64,000 nucleotides of DNA from JBCCTX01 sp964468435 (GTDB lineage: Bacteria > Bacteroidota > Bacteroidia > J057), in assembly GCA_964468435.1 (NCBI GenBank), contig CAYXVE010000001.1, positions 251,299 to 315,298 on the forward strand, in the 5' to 3' direction. Made by a program: the position numbers and the translations under genes. This document shows positions 43,221-51,585 of this stretch, piece by piece. Position 1 is the first letter of the stretch; every line of letters starts with the position of its first letter. Under the pieces are notes generated by a model. That model saw nothing but the letters and a program-made list of their open reading frames with translations, was not told the origin of the DNA and did not search any database.

Positions 43221-44438
43221 ATGAAAAAAATTCATATTCATATACAGGTAATATTATGTTTGTCGCTATGGGTGGGATTTTGGGGATGCAATACCCAAAC
43301 TTCTGAAACTGGCGAACACACGGAGGCTATGGCTGCAGGTGAAGCGATTCCCTTTTTTGTCGCCAACCCCCAACCCATGCCTGAACAGGAAGTATCTACC
43401 CTGGAGATTGGGGTAGAAGCTCCAGATTTCCGGCTACCCGGCGTAGATGGGCAGTTTCATGCATTGAGCGATTACGATGATGCCGATGTGCTGGTGATTA
43501 TCTTCACCTGCAATCACTGTCCTACGGCTCAGGCATATGAAGATCGCATGATCTCAATCTATGAGGATTATTCGGATCAGTCTTTTGAAATGGTTGCCAT
43601 CAGCCCTAATAGTCCTGTGGGGTTGCTTCCAGAAGAACTAGGCTTTACTGAACTGGATGATGATTTTGAGGATATGATCATTCGTGCGGAGGATAAAAAC
43701 TTTCCTTTTGACTACCTCTATGATGGAGATGATCATGCTGCCTCCCTTCAGTACGGACCTGTAGCAACCCCCCACGCTTATGTATTTGACTCAGATCGCA
43801 AGCTGAGATATGTGGGCAGATTGGATGGATCGGAAAAGCCAGGTACTGCTAATGCTGAGGACCTCAGGGCTGCTATTGGTGCTGTTTTTGCAGGGGTAGA
43901 AGTAGAGACACCCAAAACCAAAACCTTTGGTTGTTCTGTAAAATGGGCCTGGAAAGTGGATTATAAGGAACAGGTGGAAGAAGAATGGGCTGAAAAGGAG
44001 GTTACCCTGGAGGAAATTGATGAAGCAGGAATTGAAAAGTTGCTCGCCAATGATTCAGAAAAACTCAGGCTGATCAATGTCTGGGCTACATGGTGTGGGC
44101 CTTGTGTGATGGAATATCCGGATTTTATACAGATACATAGAATGTATCAGGGTAGGGATTTTGAGTTTATCTCACTCAGCGCAGATCGTCCCGATCAAAA
44201 GAATTTGGCTTTTAAGTTTCTCCAAAAACAAAATTCGGCAGTCAAAAACTACATCTTCCATCAAGATGACAAGTATGCGCTCATTGAAGCGATAGATCCC
44301 GAATGGGAAGGAGCCTTGCCCTATACCATGTTGATTGAGCCTGGAGGCAAAAGAGTATATGCTCAACAAGGTACGATCGATCCATTGGAAGTAAAAAGGA
44401 TCATTGTAGAGCATCCTATGATGGGGCGGTACTATTAA
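43221..44438 (+). CDS. Lipoprotein with two thioredoxin-like domains
   Basis: 405 residues, lipoprotein signal ending WGC (lipobox). First domain (about 60-235): a redoxin of the AhpC/TSA-like type with FTCNHCPTAQAYEDR (CxxC) and VATPHAYVFD (cis-Pro loop). Second domain (about 265-405): a TlpA/ResA-like thioredoxin with WATWCGPC and LPYTMLIEP. Tandem redoxin-TlpA lipoproteins of this kind are frequent in Bacteroidota and presumably reduce periplasmic disulfides or peroxides. The gene is free-standing, with the pseudogene before it. Confidence 0.88.
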   Translation: MKKIHIHIQVILCLSLWVGFWGCNTQTSETGEHTEAMAAGEAIPFFVANPQPMPEQEVSTLEIGVEAPDFRLPGVDGQFHALSDYDDADVLVIIFTCNHCPTAQAYEDRMISIYEDYSDQSFEMVAISPNSPVGLLPEELGFTELDDDFEDMIIRAEDKNFPFDYLYDGDDHAASLQYGPVATPHAYVFDSDRKLRYVGRLDGSEKPGTANAEDLRAAIGAVFAGVEVETPKTKTFGCSVKWAWKVDYKEQVEEEWAEKEVTLEEIDEAGIEKLLANDSEKLRLINVWATWCGPCVMEYPDFIQIHRMYQGRDFEFISLSADRPDQKNLAFKFLQKQNSAVKNYIFHQDDKYALIEAIDPEWEGALPYTMLIEPGGKRVYAQQGTIDPLEVKRIIVEHPMMGRYY

Positions 44439-44693
44439 TGGTGTGTTGGGCCAACTATTGCAAAGGTTCATAGGTTTACTTATGAAATCGGTTATTAGCT
44501 ACTGATAGGCATCATGAAATCTCTCTTTCGAATATGCGCAAAGCAGTATCACAGAATTGGAAGACCGTGATCCGGCAATCATTTGCCAGTTGCTGGATCG
44601 ATACGCATTTTAAATACGCAAAATTTTTTATTTATTCGGATCTTTTTTCGGTTTATGAAGAAGAGCGATCAGTTATATTTTGATCAAACACTT

Positions 44694-45710
44694 ATGAAAA
44701 AGATATTTTTGGGGATTATCATTTTGATGATCTTTTCGCAGAGACTAACAGCTCAGGAGCACAATTTTGATAGCCCAGCTGCCTACAATAATTTTATCGT
44801 TATGCTCCACAATAACGTAACGGCCAAAAATCTGGAGTACATCTCCCAATCTGTACACAGCGATGATATCAGGCGTGTAGAGCAAAGTCGTAAAGATGTG
44901 ATCAATGAAATTGGACAAGCTATCGGTAAACTTGCCGCGATTGGCCCTTATGAGGGAGATCCTGCTTTGAGAGATGTGGGTTTGGAAGTGCTCAAACTAA
45001 ATCTGGAAACCTTTCAGCTAGATTTTATGCAGATTAATCAGATGAAAGAAAGTAGATATGATAGTTTTGAGGCGTTGGAGAAATACTTCAAAGCTGAAGA
45101 TCAGGCCGAAAAGAAACTTGCTGAAACTGCCAATAGATTCCGGGAGGCACAGGCTGATTTCGCCGCTAAAAACAAGTTGAAACTTGCCTCAGAAGCCGAT
45201 CCGGAAAATCAGGCTGTCATTGAGCGTATCAACAAACTCAATACCTATACCCGGATCGTATTTCTGCAGTATTTCAAGGTCTCCAGGATCAATGCAAAAT
45301 TCTGGGATGCGATCAATGTCAAAGAAGCCCGTCAGGCAGAGGAACTTCGCAAAGAGATGGTAGATGCCTCTACCAGGTCTGTGGCATATCTGGAAAAGCT
45401 TTCAGGCTTTAAGGATGATACGCGATATCGCGATGCAGCCCTGGATCTGCTGAAGTACTTCCAGCAACTAAGCCTGAATGAACTAAAAGACCTGACCAGG
45501 TATCAGTACAAGCTGGACCATGCTGAAGCGGTCACAACGCAGGAAGAGGTAAACGAATACAATAAGATGACCCAGCGATACAACGAGATCATCCAGGAAT
45601 ACAACGGGAAAACGCAAGCATTGATCAACCGGATGAACGCTGAACAGCAAGGGCTGCTTCAGCGCCATATACCCAAGCCTTCTGACCAGACCGGCATCAT
45701 GCGAATCTAG
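44694..45710 (+). CDS. Exported helical protein, LIC11966-family-like
   Basis: About 338 residues from the ATG at 44694, which begins a signal peptide (FLGIIILMIFSQRLTAQ). In-frame codons upstream would add 37 residues that do not look like coding. The mature protein is almost all alpha-helical, with two related halves: each has an FIVMLHNNVTAKNLEYI-like or TRIVFLQYFKVSRINAKF-like helix and ends in a basic/acidic helix (EEVNEYNKMTQRYNEIIQEY). This is the pattern of the LIC11966 surface-protein family. Function unknown; no membrane anchor seen. 25 bp separate it from the enolase-superfamily gene, so they may be co-transcribed. Confidence 0.7.
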   Translation: MKKIFLGIIILMIFSQRLTAQEHNFDSPAAYNNFIVMLHNNVTAKNLEYISQSVHSDDIRRVEQSRKDVINEIGQAIGKLAAIGPYEGDPALRDVGLEVLKLNLETFQLDFMQINQMKESRYDSFEALEKYFKAEDQAEKKLAETANRFREAQADFAAKNKLKLASEADPENQAVIERINKLNTYTRIVFLQYFKVSRINAKFWDAINVKEARQAEELRKEMVDASTRSVAYLEKLSGFKDDTRYRDAALDLLKYFQQLSLNELKDLTRYQYKLDHAEAVTTQEEVNEYNKMTQRYNEIIQEYNGKTQALINRMNAEQQGLLQRHIPKPSDQTGIMRI

Positions 45711-45735
45711 AACTACATCACACTACTTACTACTC

Positions 45736-47064
45736 ATGGATAGAAGACATTTACTTAAGCACATAGGAGCCGGTACAACTGGCCTGATGATAGCACCATC
45801 GCTTAGCGCCTCAGAAACCTATCACCAGGCTACCAGCGGTATGGCTCCCATCGAGATTACCAAAGTAAAAGCGATAGCCACTGCTCCACAGAACAACATC
45901 GAGTTGATCGTTGTCAAAGTCGAGACCAATGAGCCTGGTCTGTATGGTATCGGTTGCGCTACCTTCCGGCAACGAGCACACAGTGTCGTTGTTGCTGTCG
46001 ATAAATACCTCGATGGCTTTTGCCGGGGCAAAGATCCCGATCGCATTGAAGATATCTGGCAGACCGCCTATGTTAATTCCTACTGGCGAAATGGTCCCGT
46101 GCTGAACAACGCACTCAGCGGTCTGGATCAGGCCCTTTGGGACATTAAGGCGAAGCGAGCCAACATGCCGCTATATCAATTGTTAGGCGGCAAATGCCGC
46201 TTCGCAGTGGACTGTTACGCCCATGCCTCAGGCAATAGTAAGGAAGCTGTGGCGGATAGCGTCAAGCGCTTGATGGAACAAGGATATCGACATATAAGAA
46301 TCCAGCAGGGAGGGTATGGTGCGGTGGGAAATGCCCAGCAGCCCGATTTTGCGGAAGCGGGATTTGGAGCAGAGAAGGATAATTATATGGATCAATATTT
46401 ATATATCAAGTCTGTCCCAGCCATGTTTGAACACGTGCGAAAAGCGTGCGGCGAAGAGATCGAACTGCTTCACGACATTCATGAGCGCCTGGCACCCAGA
46501 GATGCCGTTCATCTGGTCAAATCCCTGGAGGAATTCCGACCCTTTTTTATCGAAGACCCCTTTGCACCAGAGGACATGGATTATTTCCGGCTTCTCAGAA
46601 GCCAGACTGCTGTCCCTCTCGCCATGGGGGAGTTGTTCAACAACCCTCACGAATGGGTAGGACCTATGACCGAGCGACTGTTTGACTTTATCAGGATACA
46701 TATATCCCAGATAGGAGGGGTTACCCCCGCCTTGAAAGTCGCCCGTCTGGGCGAGTATTTCAACGTGCGTACCGCATGGCACGGTCCCGGAGATGTATCT
46801 CCGGTCGGACATGCCTGCAATGCCCACATAGACCTGGCTGTGTGGAATTTTGGCATTCAAGAGTCTGTTTTCTTCAATGAGGCTACCCAGGAGATCTTCC
46901 CAGGTGCGCCGACCATGGAAAAGGGATACATGTATGTCAACGAAGTGCCAGGCCATGGGGTGGATATCGATGAAAAGGCGGCAGCCAAATATCCCATTGC
47001 CGAGCAAGCCAACAATAACTGGACCCAGGTCCGCAAGAATGATGGCACCGCCATTAGACCCTAA
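45736..47064 (+). CDS. Mannonate-dehydratase-like enolase-superfamily protein (exported)
   Basis: 442 residues. The N-terminus MDRRHLLKHIGAGTTG with an RR pair and hydrophobic run looks like a Tat-type signal. The enolase-superfamily core (capping domain plus barrel) resembles RspA/D-mannonate dehydratase: LHDIHERL, FIEDPFAPEDM and PLAMGELFNNPHEW carry the D, E, E metal ligands, and WHGPGDVSPVGHACNAHID the C-terminal motif of this subgroup. It would dehydrate a sugar acid; exported members with unknown specificity are common in Bacteroidota. Immediately after the stop begins a 21-bp tandem repeat. Confidence 0.88.
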   Translation: MDRRHLLKHIGAGTTGLMIAPSLSASETYHQATSGMAPIEITKVKAIATAPQNNIELIVVKVETNEPGLYGIGCATFRQRAHSVVVAVDKYLDGFCRGKDPDRIEDIWQTAYVNSYWRNGPVLNNALSGLDQALWDIKAKRANMPLYQLLGGKCRFAVDCYAHASGNSKEAVADSVKRLMEQGYRHIRIQQGGYGAVGNAQQPDFAEAGFGAEKDNYMDQYLYIKSVPAMFEHVRKACGEEIELLHDIHERLAPRDAVHLVKSLEEFRPFFIEDPFAPEDMDYFRLLRSQTAVPLAMGELFNNPHEWVGPMTERLFDFIRIHISQIGGVTPALKVARLGEYFNVRTAWHGPGDVSPVGHACNAHIDLAVWNFGIQESVFFNEATQEIFPGAPTMEKGYMYVNEVPGHGVDIDEKAAAKYPIAEQANNNWTQVRKNDGTAIRP

Positions 47065-47073
47065 ATGTTCTTC

Positions 47074-47188
47074 GCTAGCGTTATTTCCTCCCCCGCTGGC
47101 GTTATTCCCTCCCCCGCTAGCGTTATTCCCTCCCTCGCTGGCGTTATTCCCTCCCCCGCTGGCGTTACTCCCTCCTCCGCTGGCGTTA
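47074..47188. repeat. 21-bp tandem repeat (about 5.5 copies)
   Basis: Five tandem 21-bp units of the form GCTRGCGTTATTYCCTCCCYC, starting at 47074, 47095, 47116, 47137 and 47158, with a 10-bp partial copy at 47179-47188. Units differ at up to four positions. It begins 9 bp after the preceding stop codon. The 21-bp length would keep any frame open (one minus-strand frame would encode repeated NASGGGN), but the context is intergenic. Confidence 0.9.
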
Positions 47189-47210
47189 GTTTGCAACTGA
47201 AGCCAGCGGA

Positions 47211-48446
47211 TCATGGGAAGATACGTATCTTCCCATACTCACCATCATAACCCGGCTGCGGGTTTACCGCTCCTGAGCGCATCCTGTAGATCGCTTCCCC
47301 AACCCGATCATATCCAGCCTGACGAATAGCTTCGATAGGAACCTGAGTCAGTAGATTAAATTCATTGCCAAAGGCGGTGATTAATGCTGCATAGGTACGC
47401 ATCACAGTCTTGGTGTTGGGGCCTACACCTTTGATTTCAGCCAGGATTTCAGGCAATGGGATGATATACTCATATCCCGGAGCACCCCTGGGCTGGAGAG
47501 GGTTAGACCTGTCTGACAGTACCACTACCCGGTGCAATACCCCTATTGTAAGCGGTTTGCCGCAAACAGGACAGGTATTGTGATGCTCAAGTGATGCTTC
47601 AGGGCTTAGCACCACACCACATTTACGATGCCCATCCATATGATACTTGCCTTCTTCCGGGAAAAATTCATAGGTTCCCAGAAAGCCCATTCTTGATCGT
47701 ATTGCATCAAATATACCTTGATAGCTCCTGTCAGTATCAAAGCGATTGGCCTCTCGACCCAGTTTTTGAGGAGAATGCGCATCAGAACTTGACACCAGCG
47801 TAAAGCGGTCCAGTTCACTCCATCTCCAGTTCATGGCTGGATCGGAAGATAGCCCTGTCTCCAGGGCAAAAATTTCGTCTGTCAGATCTTCAAAACAATC
47901 TGCTACATGATCATAGCCACCCCGGGAACCCAGTGTGGAAAACCACGGAGTCCAAATATGTGCGGGGATTAAATGCGCATCTTCGGAAGCCTCCTTGACA
48001 ATTTCCAGCAAATCCCTCGAGGGTAAGCCCAGAATGGGGCGTCCATCTGAGGCAAGATTACCTATTTCAGCTAAACGTTGATTCAGCCGTTTTACCACAT
48101 TCAGATCCGGAGCATATACCAGATTGTGATTTTTCCGGACCTTCCCCTTTTTCTTATAGATCGAACTGATCTCCACACTCAGCATAAATCGTATATCAAT
48201 CCCATCGGGGTAGGCACCTTCAAGCCCCTGATCTACAGGTGGATTTTTGAGTTTGTACAATCCTGTTCCATCTGGTTCAAGCTTTTGACTCAATTCATGA
48301 TACCACAAAGGATGTGTAAAATCTCCTGTACCGATGACATGGATTCCCTTGAGTTGCCCCCATTGATACAGTGATTCCAGGTTGAGATATTTACTGGTAG
48401 CACGGGCAAAATGTGAATGTACATGCAGGTCAGCGAGAAAATACAT
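47211..48446 (-). CDS. Endonuclease Q-family PHP-domain protein
   Basis: About 411 residues from the ATG at 48446, just one base after the stop of the upstream membrane-protein gene; 19 further upstream codons would overlap that gene. PHP metal motifs are visible: ADLHVHSHF at the start, GTGDFTHPLW, SVEISSIYK, LIPAHIWTPW and SSSDAHSPQ. The C-terminal part has a zinc-finger-like GHRKCGVVLSPEASLEH with CPVCGKPL. This is the Endonuclease Q pattern, a DNA-repair enzyme that cuts 5' of deaminated bases (hypoxanthine, uracil), well known in Thermococcales and found in some bacteria. The last codons lie in a perfect palindrome. Confidence 0.85.
   Translation of the reverse strand: MYFLADLHVHSHFARATSKYLNLESLYQWGQLKGIHVIGTGDFTHPLWYHELSQKLEPDGTGLYKLKNPPVDQGLEGAYPDGIDIRFMLSVEISSIYKKKGKVRKNHNLVYAPDLNVVKRLNQRLAEIGNLASDGRPILGLPSRDLLEIVKEASEDAHLIPAHIWTPWFSTLGSRGGYDHVADCFEDLTDEIFALETGLSSDPAMNWRWSELDRFTLVSSSDAHSPQKLGREANRFDTDRSYQGIFDAIRSRMGFLGTYEFFPEEGKYHMDGHRKCGVVLSPEASLEHHNTCPVCGKPLTIGVLHRVVVLSDRSNPLQPRGAPGYEYIIPLPEILAEIKGVGPNTKTVMRTYAALITAFGNEFNLLTQVPIEAIRQAGYDRVGEAIYRMRSGAVNPQPGYDGEYGKIRIFP
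47213..47236. terminator. 24-bp perfect palindrome at gene end
   Basis: A perfect inverted repeat without spacer, ATGGGAAGATAC followed by its reverse complement. It overlaps the last codons of the EndoQ-like gene. In RNA it can fold as an 8- to 10-bp hairpin. It may act as terminator for both converging genes; no T-run is present. Confidence 0.4.
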
Positions 48447-48447
48447 G

Positions 48448-48768
48448 TCAGGACTTGAACTTGGAATGGATATGATCTTTAATGAACCTACAATTGATCT
48501 CATCCTGGATCATTTTGTTGGTTTCATACACCTTTCTTGCAGATAAGTATATGATTAATGGTAGCAGGATGACAAAGAAAATCAGAAAAGAGAGTATGCT
48601 GAAGTTTTGTACATACTCACTTCCTGAGTTCATCCAGGCTCTCATGGATACAATCAAGGCAATCACCAGATAAGGGAAGATAATCCTGGGTCTGAGAAAA
48701 CAATGAAGCAGCTTACATGGAATAAATCTTCCGTAATTCAGTTGCTGGATGAATGTTATCCTGTCCAT
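48448..48768 (-). CDS. Small membrane protein between GNAT-nitrilase and EndoQ genes
   Basis: 106 residues with two hydrophobic stretches (IIFPYLVIALIVSMRAW and FSILSFLIFFVILLPLIIYL) and charged ends. I do not recognise a family. It starts 10 bp after the GNAT-nitrilase stop, and its stop is one base before the EndoQ ATG (TGA-C-ATG), so the three genes form an operon with coupled translation. Function unknown. Confidence 0.7.
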   Translation of the reverse strand: MDRITFIQQLNYGRFIPCKLLHCFLRPRIIFPYLVIALIVSMRAWMNSGSEYVQNFSILSFLIFFVILLPLIIYLSARKVYETNKMIQDEINCRFIKDHIHSKFKS

Positions 48769-48778
48769 TTTTTTCAGG

Positions 48779-50353
48779 TTAAGACATTTTATTCTGGAGT
48801 ATGGATTGTTCTGAGGCGTGTTCCTGCTTTTTCTTCCACTTCAGATCGTATAAATCCAGGCGCCTGTCCATCAGATTGCGCACACTTCCTTGTGAGTGAA
48901 GTTCCCGTAAAAGGTCAATATTGACATCTGCTACAAGTGTCATCTCGGTATTAGGGGTAGCTTCTGTCACGATTGCATTGGTCGGAAAGGCAAAATCGGA
49001 GGGTGAGAACACTGCAGACTGGGCATACTGAATATCCATATTGTTGACTCTGGGGAGGTTACCTACACATCCTGCAATAGCTACATAGCATTCATTTTCG
49101 ACTGCTCTGGCCTGTGCACAGAGTCTTACGCGATTGTACCCATTTTGGGTATCTGTCAGAAAGGGTACAAACAAGATTTGCATACCCTGTTCCGCATAAA
49201 TACGGGCTAGTTCAGGAAACTCTACATCATAGCAAATCAATATTCCGATTTTACCGCAATCTGTATCAAAGATTTTGAGTTTGTCTCCACCGATCATACC
49301 CCACGCATTCGATTCACTGGGAGTAATGTGTATTTTCCGGTATTCTTCATAGCTCCCGTCTCTCCGACATAGGTAACTCACATTATACAGGCTTCCATTT
49401 TCAATCAGGGGCATGCTTCCGGTGATAATGTTTACGTTATATGCCACAGCAAATTCCAGGAATTTTTCCCACAGGGTCTCAGTATAATTTGCCAATGAAC
49501 GGATCGCTTTGGCCTCACCCAGATTATTGTATTTCTCCATGAGCGGAGCATTGAAAAACTCTGGAAACAAAATGAAATCGGTTTGGTATCCACTTACAGC
49601 ATCGATGAAAAATTCCATCTGCTCTACAAGTGCATCCATAGATTTGAAAAGGCGCATCTGCCACTGGACAAGTCCCAGGCGGATGACGGATTTTTGGTTG
49701 TTGATCAACTTTTCTTCCTCCTGATAATAGATATTATTCCACTCGAGGAGGGTGGCATATTCCTTGGACTCTGTATCTCCTTGTAAGTAGTTTTTGAGTA
49801 TTTTTCTTACGTGCAAATCATTGGATAGCTGAAAAGTCAGTGTCGGATCATAAATTTTCTTAAATTTTACATGTTCGATATAATCCCTGGGCCGCATTTT
49901 ATCAGCGTATTTCTCATAATTGGGTATACGTCCTCCCATAATGATTCCCTTGAGATTCAGGTTTTCACATAATTCTTTGCGGGCATCATACAGCCTTCTC
50001 CCCAATCTCATACCTCTGTAGTCTGGATGTACAAAGACTTCTATACCATAGAGTACATCCCCGTTTGGATCATGGGTGGAAAATGTATAGTTGCCTGTGA
50101 TCTGTGCGTAATTGTGGTTGTCCCCAAATTTGGAATAATCGATGATCAGTGACAACGCACTGGCTACTACTTTGCCATTTACCAGTACACACAACTGCCC
50201 TTCAGGGAAAATATTTAATAATTTACGGATGTGATTCTCTTTCCAGTACATGTTCCCCAGGGTAGAGTATGCTTCGATCATGGCTTCTTTCAAATCCAGA
50301 TAGTCAGAGATCCTGAGATTCCTCAATTCAATACTTGTCGTCTGTTGCATCAT
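48779..50353 (-). CDS. GNAT N-acetyltransferase / nitrilase fusion
   Basis: 524 residues. N-terminal GNAT domain (about 8-170): LCVLVNGKVVASALSLIIDY and GIEVFVHPDYRGMRLGRRLYDARKELC (acetyl-CoA loop). C-terminal carbon-nitrogen hydrolase domain (about 220-510): catalytic Glu in LFPEFFNAPL, Lys in YRKIHITPSE and Cys in GILICYDVEFPELA. This bifunctional architecture (acetyltransferase plus amidase) is recurrent in bacteria, but substrates are not established. First gene of the operon with the small membrane protein and EndoQ; the link to repair of deaminated DNA is unexplained. Confidence 0.92.
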   Translation of the reverse strand: MMQQTTSIELRNLRISDYLDLKEAMIEAYSTLGNMYWKENHIRKLLNIFPEGQLCVLVNGKVVASALSLIIDYSKFGDNHNYAQITGNYTFSTHDPNGDVLYGIEVFVHPDYRGMRLGRRLYDARKELCENLNLKGIIMGGRIPNYEKYADKMRPRDYIEHVKFKKIYDPTLTFQLSNDLHVRKILKNYLQGDTESKEYATLLEWNNIYYQEEEKLINNQKSVIRLGLVQWQMRLFKSMDALVEQMEFFIDAVSGYQTDFILFPEFFNAPLMEKYNNLGEAKAIRSLANYTETLWEKFLEFAVAYNVNIITGSMPLIENGSLYNVSYLCRRDGSYEEYRKIHITPSESNAWGMIGGDKLKIFDTDCGKIGILICYDVEFPELARIYAEQGMQILFVPFLTDTQNGYNRVRLCAQARAVENECYVAIAGCVGNLPRVNNMDIQYAQSAVFSPSDFAFPTNAIVTEATPNTEMTLVADVNIDLLRELHSQGSVRNLMDRRLDLYDLKWKKKQEHASEQSILQNKMS

Positions 50354-50492
50354 ATGTTTGTTGGTCAGTAGACTTAAACGATAGATCGGAAATTATCATC
50401 CTAAGTCTGAAAAATATTAAATTATTTTGTATAAATGTTTGATTGAAGATAATGGTATTATATAGTTAATTTATCAGTTACATTCGTATCAT

Positions 50493-51377
50493 ATGAAAAA
50501 ACTACTACTTTACAAATTAACGTTTTGCTTCATTATTAGTTTGCAGGCTCAAAATCCCGATACCTTAAGATTGTGGTCTGAAGGCGCACCTGGGGCCAAA
50601 GGTAATGCGGCCCATGATCAACCTGCATTAATACTGCATCATGCTCCAGAGGATCTGGCTACTGGCGCGTCAGTGGTAGTATGCCCTGGAGGTGGATATG
50701 GACATCTGGCTATGGATCACGAGGGAACCCAGGTGGCAACATGGCTCAATAGTCTGGGAATATCAGCTTACATATTGCGCTACAGGTTAGGTATTCCTGA
50801 ATACGGAGATTATAAGCATCCGGCAATGATGGAGGATGGTTTGCGGGCCATCCGGGTTGTTCGCTATCATGCAGCGAAATGGGGGCTGGATCCGGATAAA
50901 ATCGGCATACTAGGATTTTCTGCTGGAGGGCATCTCGCTTCCACAGTAGGAACACACTTTGATGATGGGCGTGTGGATGCTACAGATCCTATAAATCGTC
51001 AGAGCAGCCGCCCTTCTTTTATGATCCTATGCTATCCGGTTATTTCTTTCACCACTTCCTACACACATCGTGGTTCCCGGAGAAATCTACTGGGAGATAA
51101 TCCCACTCAGGAGGATGCTGAGTTACTCTCCAATGAACTGCAGATCAACACATTGACACCACCAACCTTTCTCGTTCATACTGATGCAGACCGGGGCGTA
51201 CCCCCTGAAAACAGTATTTTGTTTTACATGGGACTCAGAAGGGCGGGAGTACCTGCAGAAATGCATATCTTTAGACAGGGTAGACATGGCCTGGGACTGG
51301 GTGTGGAGGATTTACCCTACAAAAAATGGCCCGAACTATGTGAATCCTGGATGAGGTCTATGGATCTTTTGAATTAG
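50493..51377 (+). CDS. Exported esterase/acetylxylan-esterase-like alpha/beta-hydrolase
   Basis: 294 residues, signal peptide near the N-terminus (LLYKLTFCFIISLQAQ). GGGYGHLAMDHEG is the oxyanion-hole region, GILGFSAGGHLAS contains the nucleophile Ser, THTDADRGVPP-type HTDADRGVPPEN gives the Asp region, and FRQGRHGLGLG the catalytic His. The pattern matches the BD-FAE/acetylxylan-esterase-like family of Bacteroidota, which deacylate plant or algal polysaccharides. It stands alone. Confidence 0.9.
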   Translation: MKKLLLYKLTFCFIISLQAQNPDTLRLWSEGAPGAKGNAAHDQPALILHHAPEDLATGASVVVCPGGGYGHLAMDHEGTQVATWLNSLGISAYILRYRLGIPEYGDYKHPAMMEDGLRAIRVVRYHAAKWGLDPDKIGILGFSAGGHLASTVGTHFDDGRVDATDPINRQSSRPSFMILCYPVISFTTSYTHRGSRRNLLGDNPTQEDAELLSNELQINTLTPPTFLVHTDADRGVPPENSILFYMGLRRAGVPAEMHIFRQGRHGLGLGVEDLPYKKWPELCESWMRSMDLLN

Positions 51378-51585
51378 CATGATCAGTTTTTAGGATGAAA
51401 GTATACAGTATCGTTTGTCTGGCATGTAATCTGTTTATTGAACATGACTGTAATGCTTACGCTGCTTTCTGCTGAATCCAGGGAGATAGCTGTTATACCA
51501 AAAACAGCTACAGGCTTTAAAGTCAGAGAACTTCTTCAGGGAAGGGTAAATTACGAATTTGAATGGGAGATAAAATGTGTTCGCC

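Noticed and set aside
46399..47214. Minus-strand frame of 271 codons with NASGGGN repeats
   Set aside because: It is antisense to the mannonate-dehydratase-like gene, and the repeats come from the 21-bp minisatellite, which keeps every frame open. No start context or family.
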